Source: Burkholderiaceae bacterium
GTDB lineage: Bacteria > Pseudomonadota > Gammaproteobacteria > Burkholderiales > Burkholderiaceae_D
Assembly (NCBI GenBank): GCA_030158675.1
Contig: JAOASL010000044.1
Location: 1-58,825, forward strand
DNA length: 58,825 bases
Reading direction: 5' to 3'
The notes under the pieces: model-generated
What the model was told of the DNA's origin: nothing
What the model saw: the letters and a program-made list of their open reading frames with translations, nothing else
Databases searched by the model: none
Made by a program: the position numbers and the translations under genes
In this document: positions 1-9,600 of the stretch, in pieces
Position numbering within the stretch: the stretch's first letter is position 1
Layout of the letters: the number at the start of each line of letters is the position of its first letter

Positions 1-10
1 CTTTTTCTTT

Positions 11-87
11 TGGTGCGGCCGGCAGGAATCGAACCCACGACCCCTTGGTTCGTAGCCAAGTACTCTATCCAGCTGAGCTACGGCCGC
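11..87 (-). tRNA. tRNA-Arg (anticodon ACG)
   Basis: Read on the reverse strand this is a full 77-nt cloverleaf. The 7-bp acceptor stem (GCGGCCG with CGGCCGC) is followed by an encoded CCA end at 11-13. The D-arm contains AGCTCAG. The anticodon loop CTACGAA is closed by CTTGG/CCAAG and gives anticodon ACG. The T-arm has the GGTTCGATTCC sequence. It decodes CGN arginine codons after A34-to-inosine editing. It stands alone, with no second tRNA beside it in the window. Confidence 0.97.
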
Positions 88-141
88 TCGAAGAAACGGG
101 AGTATATACGAGTTTTTCTTTTTGGCGCAACAACTTCTCGC

Positions 142-417
142 TCACTTGCTCTTTTTTTCCGGATATAAATCTTGTCCGGCTTCGTTGATGTGCTGCCGCA
201 GCGCGCGCCTTTCCTCAGGACTTAGTCGCGCGTGATGACGGCGTTCCCCCTCATCAGGGGTTCGGATGCGGCTGTCTTCCTGACGGGCGCGTTCGGCTTC
301 AGCCGATGGCTCCTGGCGCGGACGCAAACCGTTTGGCTTGCCCGCCAACGGCTCAGCCATGACCAGGCCAGCGCCAATCAGCGTGCCAAACAAAAGACTG
401 CGGGAAACGCGTTTCAT
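142..417 (-). CDS. small exported hypothetical protein
   Basis: A 91-residue protein of unknown function. The frame is open further upstream, but the start at 417 (MKRVSRSLLF) gives a clean N-terminal signal peptide: basic MKR, a hydrophobic stretch to about residue 20, and likely cleavage near VMA-EP. The mature part is short, very hydrophilic and charged, with Arg/Glu-rich stretches and a conserved-looking segment LSPEERRALRQHINEAG near residues 65-81, then a lysine tail. It should be periplasmic. It is divergent from ompR, so the 160-bp gap between them may carry promoters for both. I recognise no named family. Confidence 0.6.
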   Translation of the reverse strand: MKRVSRSLLFGTLIGAGLVMAEPLAGKPNGLRPRQEPSAEAERARQEDSRIRTPDEGERRHHARLSPEERRALRQHINEAGQDLYPEKKSK

Positions 418-517
418 CACGACTGAAGAGAACTCATGAGACGGCAGCAAGCGCTGCCCAATGCTTGTCAGTGTACTTTTGTTCGACATTGAAGATGCAG
501 GCTGGACGGGCAAAGTT

Positions 518-533
518 TGTAAAGCTTTGTAAT
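518..533 (+). promoter_or_regulatory. OmpR-type direct repeat (TGTAA-N5-TGTAA)
   Basis: TGTAAA at 518-523 and TGTAAT at 528-533 are two half-sites exactly 10 bp apart. Read in reverse they match five of six bases each of the OmpR half-site GTTACA with its 10-bp period. The element is 46 bp upstream of the ompR start codon and 101 bp from the divergent exported-protein gene. This suggests autoregulation or co-regulation; the binding itself is inferred. Confidence 0.45.
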
Positions 534-578
534 GGCTGCCTTTTACCTGCATGGCAGAATCATTTTCGAAGTTACCAT

Positions 579-1352
579 ATGACCATGAACTCGACAAACA
601 TCACCCCGCCCGTCCAGTCCAAACGTACGCCCGGCACCCAGGCACGGATCCTTGTCGTGGATGACGACGCCAGACTGCGCGAGCTGCTCAAACGCTTCCT
701 TTCCGAGAATGGATTTGCGGTTCATACCGCTGCCAGCGCAATTGAGATGAACCGGCTATGGATCCGGGAACGTTTCGACTTGCTTGTACTCGATCTGATG
801 CTGCCGGGCGAGGATGGTATGTCGATCTGCCAGAGATTGCGCAATGGCGGCGACAATACGCCGATCATCATGCTGACCGCCAAAGGCGAAGATGGCGACC
901 GCATTGCCGGCTTGGACTCGGGCGCCGATGATTATCTGCCCAAGCCATTTAACCCACGTGAACTGCTGGCGCGCATTTCGGCCGTGCTGCGCCGCGCAGT
1001 GCCGGACGACCTGCCGGGCGCTCCGTCCGACCATCCGGAGGCCTATCTATTTGGCGACTTCAGCTTCGACCTGTCCAAACGTGCGCTGACGAGGGCAGGA
1101 CAACCAGTGCCGCTGACCAGCGGCGAATTCTCGGTGCTGAAGGTGCTGGCCCGCCATGCGCGCCAGCCGCTGTCGCGAGAAAAACTGATGGAGCTCGCGC
1201 GTGGTCGCGAATACGAAGTCTTCGACCGTAGCCTCGACGTCCAGATCTCGCGGCTGCGTAAGCTGATCGAGCCGGACCCGTCGAACCCGCGCTACATCCA
1301 GACAGTCTGGGGCCTGGGCTACGTATTCATCCCCGATGGCATCAAGTCCTGA
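579..1352 (+). CDS. ompR: response regulator OmpR
   Basis: A 257-residue OmpR/PhoB-family regulator, the cytoplasmic DNA-binding half of the osmotic/envelope two-component system. The receiver domain spans about residues 22-137, with acidic pocket D28-D30, phospho-acceptor D72 (LVLDLMLPGEDG), T100 and K122. The winged-helix effector domain spans about 160-252 and contains SGEFSVLKVLARH and the DVQISRLRKLIE recognition segment. The start at 579 (MTMNSTN) was chosen because the upstream frame extension is not family-like; an alternative ATG lies two codons later. The 3' end overlaps envZ by 17 nt, so the two are co-transcribed. Confidence 0.93.
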   Translation: MTMNSTNITPPVQSKRTPGTQARILVVDDDARLRELLKRFLSENGFAVHTAASAIEMNRLWIRERFDLLVLDLMLPGEDGMSICQRLRNGGDNTPIIMLTAKGEDGDRIAGLDSGADDYLPKPFNPRELLARISAVLRRAVPDDLPGAPSDHPEAYLFGDFSFDLSKRALTRAGQPVPLTSGEFSVLKVLARHARQPLSREKLMELARGREYEVFDRSLDVQISRLRKLIEPDPSNPRYIQTVWGLGYVFIPDGIKS

Positions 1353-2685
1353 CGTACGCCAGAAGCCGGCCTGGATGGGAAGCGGCCTGTTCTGGCGCAC
1401 CTTCTTCCTGCTCGCTTTCCTGATCGCTGCCAGCATGGCGGCATGGGTCGCCAGCTTCCGCATTGTCGAGCGCACGCCGCGCAGCGAGCAGATCGCCGCG
1501 CAGGTGGCCTCCATCGTCACCATCACCCGCGCCGCACTGATGCACTCGGCGCCACTGCTGCGGCGGGAGCTGCTGTTCGAGCTCGCAACCACGCAGGGCA
1601 TCCGCGTCTATCCCAAGGAGGCAGATGATGAGATCACAAGCCTGCCGGACAATGAACTTATCAGACTCGTACAGGACAACGTGCGTGTGCGTCTCGGCGC
1701 AGAGACCAAATATGCAGGCGCAGTGAATGGCATCCGCGGCTTCTGGGTCAGTTTTTCCATCGATGACGACGCCTACTGGCTGATGCTCGATCGCGAGCGC
1801 CTGGAGCGCACCTCCGGCATTCAGTGGATAGGCTGGGCCGGCGTGACGCTGCTGCTGTCGCTGGTAGGCGCCGGTTTCATCAGCCGCCTGATTAACCAGC
1901 CGTTGTCGCAGCTCTCGCTGGCGGCACGCGCTATCGCACGCGGCAAGACACCCGCACCACTGCCAGACAATGGCCCTGCGGAGATCCGTGAGGCCAACCA
2001 GAGTTTCAACCAGATGGTGCATGACCTGCAGCAGATCGAATCCGATCGCGCAGTAATCCTGGCCGGCATTTCCCATGACCTGCGCACGCCGATCGCGCGC
2101 ATGCTGCTCGAAGTGGAGATGGCGGGGCTGGCGGACGAAGCCCGGCGAGGCATGCAGTCTGATCTCGCGCAGATGGAAGCCATCATTGCGCAATTCCTGG
2201 ATTACGCTCGTCCGGCCGGTGCCGGCACGCACGCCGAATTCGACCTGTCACCGCTGCTGCGCAAGGTGGCACTCGAGGCGGAACGCTCTCCCGGCATACG
2301 CGTCACCACCCGGATCGCCGATGATCTGATGGTCCATGGCAACGCTACCGAGATCGAGCGCGTGATGAGCAACCTGGTCGAGAATGCCCGCCGCTACGGC
2401 AAGATACTCGACGGCGACGCCACACTGCTCGACATCAATGCATCGAAGACCGATAGCCAGGTGCTAATTGAGGTCGCGGACCGCGGCCCCGGCCTGCCCG
2501 AGGAGCAGATACCGCATCTGCTACGGCCATTCACGCGGATGGACGCCGCTCGCGGACAAGCCAATGGTGCCGGTCTCGGACTGGCAATCATTGACCGTAT
2601 CGTGCAACGCCATCACGGTCGACTCGACATAAAAAACCGCGACGGCGGCGGCCTCGCGGTTCGGGTCTGGCTGAAGGCGGCCTGA
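1336..2685 (+). CDS. envZ: osmosensor histidine kinase EnvZ
   Basis: A 449-residue inner-membrane sensor kinase that phosphorylates and dephosphorylates OmpR. TM1 spans about 20-42, a periplasmic sensor about 43-162, TM2 about 163-183, and HAMP about 184-237. The dimerisation/phospho-acceptor box is GISHDLRTPIARMLLE with H247. The C-terminal HATPase domain shows the N box (NLVENARRYG), the G1 box (DRGPGLP) and the G2 box (GAGLGLAI). The start codon lies inside the end of ompR. The gene ends convergently 20 bp from the DUF3501 gene. Confidence 0.93.
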   Translation: MASSPDVRQKPAWMGSGLFWRTFFLLAFLIAASMAAWVASFRIVERTPRSEQIAAQVASIVTITRAALMHSAPLLRRELLFELATTQGIRVYPKEADDEITSLPDNELIRLVQDNVRVRLGAETKYAGAVNGIRGFWVSFSIDDDAYWLMLDRERLERTSGIQWIGWAGVTLLLSLVGAGFISRLINQPLSQLSLAARAIARGKTPAPLPDNGPAEIREANQSFNQMVHDLQQIESDRAVILAGISHDLRTPIARMLLEVEMAGLADEARRGMQSDLAQMEAIIAQFLDYARPAGAGTHAEFDLSPLLRKVALEAERSPGIRVTTRIADDLMVHGNATEIERVMSNLVENARRYGKILDGDATLLDINASKTDSQVLIEVADRGPGLPEEQIPHLLRPFTRMDAARGQANGAGLGLAIIDRIVQRHHGRLDIKNRDGGGLAVRVWLKAA

Positions 2686-2692
2686 AGCCGCC
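2676..2692. terminator. GC hairpin between convergent genes
   Basis: GGCGGC (2676-2681) and GCCGCC (2687-2692) form a 6-bp stem with a 5-nt loop, straddling the envZ stop and facing the DUF3501 gene. There is no T-tract on either strand, so it is at best a weak terminator or a 3'-end stabiliser. Confidence 0.3.
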
Positions 2693-2704
2693 GCCGGCCA
2701 TCGT

Positions 2705-3286
2705 TCAGGACAAATCTTTTAACAAAGCCGCCAACGTTTCCTGCGGAAGTTCCTCCAGGTGCACCGGATAGTTCGGGTGATCGCAGCCAATCATCATCTG
2801 TGCGCCGCCCTTCAGCACCTGCTTCATTTCCGGCGTCAGCTCGAAGCGGACGAAATGAACCGCCGATGTCTTTTCTTCATTCTCGCGGTCGAGGTCCTCG
2901 TCAGCGATCGCATACACGCGCGGCTGCCCCTCGACCTGGATGAACAAGCGATCCTCGACACCGATCAGTTTGGCCAGTGCCGCCTTGCGCTCGGTGACAT
3001 TCGAATACTCGATCAGCATCGTCGCCTTGAAGTCGCTGCCGCCCGGGCAAAGCGGGTTATAGGCGTCAAGCTCGGACTGGATGCCTTCTTCCTCAAAAAT
3101 CTTCTCGATACGCAGCATCTCCTGCACCTGATAGCGCAGCGTCATTTCGTCCTCGAAGAGCAAGGTCATGTGGTTGCCCAAGTGGACGGTACGATGCCTT
3201 TTGTGATCAATCACCTCTTTGCGGAACTCGGGACGTTTCTTTGCATAGACCTCAAGGCTCATCAGGCTTTCACGGGAAATGATCAT
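2705..3286 (-). CDS. DUF3501 family protein
   Basis: A 193-residue soluble protein matching the DUF3501 family, which recurrently sits with rubrerythrin and a GlpC/HdrD-like Fe-S protein, as here. Family-like segments include the HRTVHLGNHMTLLFEDEMT region (about 31-49) and PLCPGGSDFKATMLIEYSN (about 78-96). No membrane segment or cofactor motif is evident. The start at 3286 is supported by AAGGAG five bases upstream; a second Met eight codons on is possible. The gap to the Fe-S gene is 13 bp, so it is the last gene of the operon. The biochemical role is unknown; a link to peroxide/iron stress is inferred from the neighbours. Confidence 0.85.
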   Translation of the reverse strand: MIISRESLMSLEVYAKKRPEFRKEVIDHKRHRTVHLGNHMTLLFEDEMTLRYQVQEMLRIEKIFEEEGIQSELDAYNPLCPGGSDFKATMLIEYSNVTERKAALAKLIGVEDRLFIQVEGQPRVYAIADEDLDRENEEKTSAVHFVRFELTPEMKQVLKGGAQMMIGCDHPNYPVHLEELPQETLAALLKDLS

Positions 3287-3299
3287 TGCGACTCCTTAT

Positions 3300-4634
3300 T
3301 CAGATTGCATACGCCTTGCGCAGCAGGGACAGCGGATGCGCCATCTCTGCCGGCTTCAGTCCGTTCTCTTGCATGCCCTGCTCTATGTGATGGCCCGCCA
3401 GTTGGCAGTCGGACGAGATGTAGTCCGGTTCGTCGTTCGCCATCGACTTGAAGACCGGCTTGCCGATCTTCATCGACATCGCGTGATATTCCTTCTTCAC
3501 GCCGTAGGTACCGGCATGGCCGGAACAACGTTCGACCACGTTCAGCTTTGTCTCCGGGATCAGTTGCAGCAAGTCCGCGGTCTTGCGACCAACGTTCTGC
3601 ACGCGCGAATGACAGGGGATGTGGTACGACACCTTGCCGAGTGACTGCCTGAAATCGGTCTTCAGCAGGCCGTCGCGATTACGCGCGACGAAATACTCAA
3701 ACGGATCCCACATCGCCTTCTTCACCAATTGCGTGTCAGTACAATCGGGGAACATCAGCGGCAGCTCCTGCTTGTACATCAGCGTGCATGACGGTATCGG
3801 TGTCAGGATCGCATAGCCTTCCTTCGCCAGCTTGGCGAGATGCGGAATATTGATCGCCTTTTTCTCAGCCACGCCCTGCAGATCACCCTGCTCAAGCTTA
3901 GGCATGCCGCAGCAGACCTCCTTCTCGACCAGCACGTAGGGAATTGCGTTGTGGTTCAGGATCGCCAGCAAGTCATGCCCGATCCCGGGTTCGTTATAGT
4001 TCACATAGCAGGTTGAATAGATCGCCACCTTGCCCTGCGTGGTGGCGCCGTCCTTCACCGGCCAGTCCTCCGACTCGGGCGCGCCGGAGCGGAATTTCGT
4101 GGTCGCGAACTGCGGCAACCACGCGTTCTTGTCGATACCAAGCACGCTCTCAACCACCGCACGCGTCGCCGTCGCGCGGTTTACCGCATTCACCGTCTGG
4201 GTGACGATCGGAATGCCCGCGAATTTACCCAGGCCATCGGTATTCGACAAAAACTTGTCGCGCGCCGGCACCTCGCCCTTACTGAACTTCACCGCCTTGG
4301 CGCGCAACATCAGGTGAGGAAAATCGAGATTCCATTCGTGCGGCGGCGTATACGGGCACTTGGTCATGTAGCAGAGATCGCACAGATAGCACTGGTCGAC
4401 CACCTTCATATAATCCTTGGTGTCGACGCCATCGACTTCCATCGTGTCCGACTCGTCAACCAGATCGAAGAGCGTGGGGAACGATGCGCACAACGACACG
4501 CAGCGGCGGCAGCCATGACAGATGTCGAAGACGCGCTCAAGCTCCTTGTTCAGCGACGCTTCGTCATAAAAATGGTCGCTCAACCAGTCAAGCGGATGCC
4601 GCGTGGGCGCTTCGAGGTTGCCTTCACGTGCCAT
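3300..4634 (-). CDS. heterodisulfide reductase/GlpC-like Fe-S oxidoreductase
   Basis: A 444-residue cytoplasmic Fe-S protein. Two bacterial-ferredoxin-type clusters are encoded near the N-terminus: CHGCRRCVSLC and CYLCDLCYMTKCP. Two cysteine-rich (CCG) domains follow. The first ends in VCCGMP, while the second has CSGHAG, as in GlpC-type proteins. It probably passes electrons between a quinone or thiol partner and the rubrerythrin encoded upstream; the partner is inferred. The start at 4634 (MAREGNLEAP) was chosen because the 26 residues upstream look non-coding. It is the middle gene of rubrerythrin / Fe-S protein / DUF3501. Confidence 0.85.
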   Translation of the reverse strand: MAREGNLEAPTRHPLDWLSDHFYDEASLNKELERVFDICHGCRRCVSLCASFPTLFDLVDESDTMEVDGVDTKDYMKVVDQCYLCDLCYMTKCPYTPPHEWNLDFPHLMLRAKAVKFSKGEVPARDKFLSNTDGLGKFAGIPIVTQTVNAVNRATATRAVVESVLGIDKNAWLPQFATTKFRSGAPESEDWPVKDGATTQGKVAIYSTCYVNYNEPGIGHDLLAILNHNAIPYVLVEKEVCCGMPKLEQGDLQGVAEKKAINIPHLAKLAKEGYAILTPIPSCTLMYKQELPLMFPDCTDTQLVKKAMWDPFEYFVARNRDGLLKTDFRQSLGKVSYHIPCHSRVQNVGRKTADLLQLIPETKLNVVERCSGHAGTYGVKKEYHAMSMKIGKPVFKSMANDEPDYISSDCQLAGHHIEQGMQENGLKPAEMAHPLSLLRKAYAI

Positions 4635-4713
4635 GATGAGGTCCCTGGATTTATTGTGGTGAGAGTCGTTGTGCGAAGCGCGGCCTGAGAGGCAATCTCG
4701 CGCTTCGCGCAAC

Positions 4714-4734
4714 CCTCTCGCCGGTGGCGAGAGG
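4714..4734. terminator. hairpin between rubrerythrin and Fe-S genes
   Basis: CCTCTCGCC (4714-4722) and GGCGAGAGG (4726-4734) form a perfect 9-bp stem with a 3-nt loop in the 119-bp gap of this reverse-strand operon. There is no T-tract. It could be a processing or attenuation hairpin that lowers expression of the two downstream genes, or an intergenic repeat copy. Confidence 0.4.
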
Positions 4735-4753
4735 ATCGGGGTACGGCAGATGC

Positions 4754-5179
4754 TTAATCGACCAGCGAATCGAGCGCTTTTTGATACCGGTTCGCATGCG
4801 AGCGTTCGGCCTTAGCCAGCGTCTCAAACCAGTCGGCGATCTCGTCGAAGCCCTCATCACGGGCGGTCTTCGCCATACCCGGGTACATGTCCGTGTATTC
4901 GTGGGTTTCGCCTGCAACAGCCGCCATCAGGTTCTGGCGTGAACTGCCGATCGGCAGGCCGGTCGCCGGGTCGCCGCACTGTTCGAGGTATTCAAGGTGA
5001 CCGTGCGCATGGCCCGTTTCGCCCTCTGCGGTAGAGCGGAACAGCGCAGCGATATCATTCTGACCTTCGATATCGGCCTTGTTCGCGAAGTACAGGTAGC
5101 GGCGGTTCGCCTGAGATTCACCTGCGAAGGCATCCTTTAGATTGCCTTCCGTCTTCGAACCCTTCAATTGCTTGGACAT
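4754..5179 (-). CDS. rubrerythrin (ferritin-like domain only)
   Basis: A 141-residue di-iron four-helix-bundle protein that reduces hydrogen peroxide in the cytoplasm. Ligand-bearing helices are visible as [37 protein letters not shown] and [10 protein letters not shown]. The C-terminal rubredoxin domain of classical rubrerythrin is absent, so electrons must come from another protein, plausibly the Fe-S protein downstream. The start at 5179 (MSKQLKG) has AAGGAGAAG in front; the Met eight codons upstream is not needed. A Fur-like box sits about 200 bp upstream. Confidence 0.9.
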   Translation of the reverse strand: MSKQLKGSKTEGNLKDAFAGESQANRRYLYFANKADIEGQNDIAALFRSTAEGETGHAHGHLEYLEQCGDPATGLPIGSSRQNLMAAVAGETHEYTDMYPGMAKTARDEGFDEIADWFETLAKAERSHANRYQKALDSLVD

Positions 5180-5382
5180 ATGCTTCTCCTTTTGAATGCA
5201 CATCAGGAAATCGCCGCCACCTGCGTATTGTGATTTTTTAGTAGCGAACGACCACGGCTGAAAACTGACTCTCGCGTCTGGGTTTTCCGATCCTGATTCT
5301 GGGAGTCGCGACAGGAAATCTCAAATTGGCAAATTCAATCCCGACCATTGAAAAAAGCTATAGACTTTTGAATTAACTCAGA

Positions 5383-5397
5383 TGAGAACTATTATCA
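5383..5397 (-). promoter_or_regulatory. Fur/PerR-like box upstream of rubrerythrin operon
   Basis: TGAGAACTATTATCA matches the 7-1-7 Fur consensus TGATAATnATTATCA at 12 of 14 positions. It lies in the 241-bp gap between rubrerythrin and ispF, about 200 bp upstream of the rubrerythrin start, in an AT-rich stretch that also holds TATAG-like -10 sequences on the reverse strand. Regulation by a Fur-family repressor is inferred from the match and from the peroxide/iron function of the operon. Confidence 0.5.
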
Positions 5398-5420
5398 GCA
5401 AGGGCATAGTGACAGAGGGA

Positions 5421-5921
5421 CTACAGCGGCGAGGCTTTCGCCATCAGCAGCACTGCGGCCTGCGCGGCAATACCTTCCTCACGCCCCTCCCAGCCCAGCC
5501 GTTCATTGGTCTTGGCCTTCAGGTTGATTTGTGACGCGTCGATCCCGAGATCGTCAGCGATGCAGGCAATCATGCGTGCTAAATACGGCGCCATCTTCGG
5601 AGCCTGCGCAATGATGGTCGCATCGATGTTGCCAACCGCGTAACCTGCTTCACTGACACGGCGCGCGCATTCGCGCAGCAACCGGCGTGAATCTGCCCCC
5701 TTGAACTGCGGGTCGTTATCCGGGAAATGCCGGCCGATATCGCCCAGTCCGGCGGCACCAAGCAGCGCGTCCGTAATTGCATGCAGCAGCACATCGGCGT
5801 CCGAGTGGCCGAGCAGTCCGGCGCGATGCGGAATGCTTACGCCGCCAATAACCAACGCGCGGCCAGGCACCAATGCATGGCAGTCATAACCCTGACCGAT
5901 GCGAAACGGTAGCCTTGCCAT
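5421..5921 (-). CDS. ispF: 2-C-methyl-D-erythritol 2,4-cyclodiphosphate synthase
   Basis: A 166-residue trimeric zinc enzyme of the MEP isoprenoid pathway. It cyclises CDP-methylerythritol 2-phosphate to the 2,4-cyclodiphosphate with loss of CMP. The N-terminal [11 protein letters not shown] carries the metal ligands (family motif GxDxH), [21 protein letters not shown] is the second metal/active-site segment, and [17 protein letters not shown] near residues 132-148 is the C-terminal signature. Full family length. Its start overlaps the ispD stop as TAATG, so translation is coupled. Confidence 0.96.
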   Translation of the reverse strand: MARLPFRIGQGYDCHALVPGRALVIGGVSIPHRAGLLGHSDADVLLHAITDALLGAAGLGDIGRHFPDNDPQFKGADSRRLLRECARRVSEAGYAVGNIDATIIAQAPKMAPYLARMIACIADDLGIDASQINLKAKTNERLGWEGREEGIAAQAAVLLMAKASPL

Positions 5922-6601
5922 TACAGTCCTTTCAAATGAAGTTCGGCAACGGCCAGGTCTTCCGGCAGGGTCACCTTGAAGTTACGCGCACTGCCCTCGA
6001 CCAGTTTCGGATGCAGACCGAGCGCCTCGATCGCGCTGGCCTCGTCGGTAATGTCCTGCGTACGCTCCAGCGCTTCCAGCAGCATCCGGTGGCGAAACAT
6101 CTGCGGTGTTTGCGCCGCCCATAGCAAATCGCGTGACACGGTGCGCTCAGAACGTCCGTGGCCGTTGCTGTGCTTGATCGTATCGACCACAGGCACAGCG
6201 AGCAGGCCGCCGACCGCGTCATCTTTCACGAATGCGATCAACTTGTCGATCAGGTCCACGGTCAGCCCGGGACGCGCGGCGTCATGCACCAGCACCCAGT
6301 CTTCGGCATCGACCGTCGATGCAATTGCGCGCAACCCATTCACCACAGATGCCTGCCGGGTTTCACCGCCACAGCGAAGCAGCGTGCAGCGGGACGGCAA
6401 CGGCACGTCATCGACATACGCGTCGGCCGCGCTGACCACCACATAAATTTGTTCGATCTGCCTGGCCGAACTGAAGGTCTCGAGCACATGTTGCAGCATC
6501 GGTTTGCCTGCCAGCGGCGCGTATTGCTTGGGGATTGACGCTCCCATGCGCGCACCGACACCGGCAGCGGGTATCAGGGCAATCAAGCTGGGGAAGCTCA
6601 T
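5921..6601 (-). CDS. ispD: 2-C-methyl-D-erythritol 4-phosphate cytidylyltransferase
   Basis: A 226-residue cytidylyltransferase that makes CDP-methylerythritol in the MEP pathway. The nucleotide-binding motif [16 protein letters not shown] lies at about residues 10-25, followed by VHDAARPGL and the TPQMFR segment typical of IspD. The start at 6601 ([11 protein letters not shown]) was chosen because the upstream extension reads as non-coding. Its stop overlaps ispF by one base. It is divergent from mfd with an 86-bp gap containing a TATAAT. Confidence 0.95.
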   Translation of the reverse strand: MSFPSLIALIPAAGVGARMGASIPKQYAPLAGKPMLQHVLETFSSARQIEQIYVVVSAADAYVDDVPLPSRCTLLRCGGETRQASVVNGLRAIASTVDAEDWVLVHDAARPGLTVDLIDKLIAFVKDDAVGGLLAVPVVDTIKHSNGHGRSERTVSRDLLWAAQTPQMFRHRMLLEALERTQDITDEASAIEALGLHPKLVEGSARNFKVTLPEDLAVAELHLKGL

Positions 6602-6607
6602 CTCATC

Positions 6608-6613
6608 TATAAT
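6608..6613 (+). promoter_or_regulatory. -10 element (TATAAT) for mfd
   Basis: A perfect TATAAT 74 bp upstream of the mfd start, in the ispD-mfd divergent gap. No convincing -35 is seen at the matching distance. The reverse complement also offers an AT-rich -10-like stretch for ispD. Confidence 0.4.
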
Positions 6614-6687
6614 TTTGTTTTTTCGACCACGCCATTGTAGCTTCACGCCCGCCCTGCGGGACATCCGCGATCCAGCCGCGGCCTGCC

Positions 6688-9600
6688 ATGTCATCCGACG
6701 CAAATTTCCTCAAACCACCGAAACCCGGCCACCGGTTCCAGCTTCCCGCGCTGCATGGCGCGGCCGAATCACTGGCGCTGGCGCGTGCCGCGCACGAACT
6801 ACGCTCCGAGCGGCGCACACTGGTCGTCGTAGTCGCTGACGCGCCTGACGGGCAACGCTTGCTGTCCGAGATCGACTGGTTCGGCAAGCAAGGCGGGCAG
6901 CAATTGCGCTGCCATCTGCTGCCCGACTGGGAGACGCTGCCCTACGACGCCTTCTCGCCGCACCAGGACCTGGTATCGGAACGACTGGCTACGCTACACG
7001 AATTGCAAGGCGGCGAATGCGACGTGCTGATCGTGCCGGCCAGCACTGCATTGCTGCGCATGGGTCCGCCATCCTTCCTGGCGGGCTACACGTTCTTCTT
7101 CAAGCAGGGCGACACGCTGGACGAAGCGAGGCTGAAATCGCAGCTGACGCTGGCCGGTTACACCCATGTCGCGCAGGTGATGTCGCCGGGCGAATATTCG
7201 GTGCGTGGCGGACTGATCGACCTGTTCCCGATGGGTTCGGCACTGCCCTACCGCATCGACCTGTTCGGCGACAGCATCGAGACCCTCCGGACCTTCGATG
7301 TCGACACGCAGCGTTCGCTGTATCCGGTCAGGGAAGTGCGGTTGCTGCCTGGCCGCGAATTCCCGATGGACGAAGCGGCGCGAAGCGCATTCCGCGGCCG
7401 CTGGCGCGAGGTGTTCGAGGGCGATCCGTCGAAATCGAATATCTACCGCGATATCGGCCACGGTATCGCGTCTGCCGGTATCGAGTATTACCTGCCGCTG
7501 TTTTTCGAGCAGACCGCGACCCTGTTCGACTACCTGCCCGAAGGCAGCTGCTTTGCGCTGGTTGGCGACATCGACACATCGATCCGGCGCTTCTGGAACG
7601 ACACCCGCTCTCGCTACACTTTCCTCAAAGCCGACCGCGAACGGCCACTGCTGCCGCCCGAGGATATTTTCCTCAGCGACGAAGATTTTTTCACACTGGT
7701 CAAGCCGCATGGACGCTGGGTGATCCAGCCGGCCATCGAAGTTTCCGAGCTGTCTGCCGTACTGCCCGATATTGCCGTCAACCGGCGGCTCGATGACCCG
7801 CTGACCAACCTCCGGTCATTCTTGCTGCAGACAGACAAACGCGTCATGATCTGCGCCGACTCCGGCGGACGACGCGAAACCCTGCGCGAGTATTTCCGCG
7901 AGTATGCGCTGCCACTGAAGACAGCTGACAGCCTCGACGATTTCCTCACCAGCAGCGCCCCCCTGATGCTGTGCGTTGCGCCGCTACATGCGGGCGCGCT
8001 GCTGTCGAAGCCGCTGGGCAATTTCGCGTTCATTACCGAGACCGAGCTGTATGCTGCGTCTGGCCGTCGCGCCGGCCGCAAGCGGCAAGAAGCGGCGACC
8101 CAGGTCGAATCGATGGTACGCGACCTGTCCGAACTGAAGATCGGCGACCCGGTGGTTCACATTAACCACGGTATCGGCCGCTATCAGGGGCTGATCAGCA
8201 TGGATCTTGGCGAGGGCGAGACCGAATTCCTGCATCTCGAATACGCGAAAGAAACCAAACTCTACGTGCCGGTGTCGCAACTGCACGTGATCTCGCGCTA
8301 TTCCGGCGCCGCGCCCGAAGACGCGCCACTGCATGCGCTCGGCTCCGGACAGTGGGAAAAAGCCAAGCGCAAGGCCGCCGAACAAATCCGCGACACGGCC
8401 GCCGAGCTGCTGAACCTGTATGCGCGCCGAGCGGCGCGTCTGGGTCATGCGTTCGAATATTCGGCACACGATTACGAAGCATTCACTGATAGCTTCGGTT
8501 TCGAAGAAACGCCCGACCAGCAGGCCGCGATCAATGCGGTGGTCATGGACATGACATCCGGACGGCCGATGGATCGTCTGATCTGCGGCGACGTTGGTTT
8601 CGGCAAGACCGAAGTCGCGCTGCGCGCGGCCTTCGTCGCCGTCATGGGCGGCAAGCAGGTCGCGATCCTTGCGCCGACCACGCTGCTGGCCGAACAGCAC
8701 GCGCAGACCTTCGCCGACCGCTTCGCCGACTGGCCAGTGCGCATCGCCGAGCTGTCGCGCTTCCGTACGGGCAAGGAAGTCACGCAAGCGTTGAAAGGCC
8801 TGACCGAAGGCACCATCGACATCGTGATCGGAACGCACAAGCTGCTGTCGCCGGATGTGAAATTCGAACGCCTCGGGCTCGTGATCATCGATGAGGAACA
8901 CCGCTTCGGGGTGCGCCAGAAGGAAGCGCTGAAGGCATTGCGCGCCGAAGTGGATGTGCTGACACTGACCGCGACTCCGATCCCGCGCACGCTCGGCATG
9001 GCCCTTGAGGGACTGCGCGATTTCTCGATCATCGCAACTGCGCCGCAAAAACGACTGGCGATCAAGACTTTCGTGCGCAGCGAATCCGACTCCGTGATCC
9101 GCGAGGCCTGCCTGCGTGAGTTGAAGCGTGGCGGCCAGATCTACTTCCTGCACAACGAAGTCGAGACCATCGAAAACCGCAAGGCCAAGCTGGAAGAACT
9201 ACTGCCCGAGGCGCGCATCGCGATCGCGCACGGACAGATGCACGAGCGCGAGCTGGAAAAGGTCATGCGCGACTTCGTGCAGCAGCGCTTCAACATCCTG
9301 CTGTGCACCACCATCATCGAGACCGGCATCGATGTGCCAAGCGCAAACACCATCATCATGCACCGCGCCGACCGCTTCGGCCTGGCGCAGCTGCACCAGC
9401 TGCGCGGGCGCGTCGGCCGCTCGCATCATCAGGCCTATGCCTATCTGCTGGTCCATGATGTCCAGAGTCTGACCAAGCTGGCGCAGCGGCGACTCGAGGC
9501 GATCCAGCAAATGGAAGAGCTGGGCAGTGGTTTCTATCTGGCGATGCATGACCTCGAGATCCGTGGCGCCGGCGAAGTGCTCGGCGAGAATCAGTCTGGC

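Noticed and set aside
7984-9153. 389-codon reverse frame inside mfd
   Set aside because: The mfd frame is intact across it with helicase motifs; the antisense frame lacks a ribosome site and any recognisable motif.
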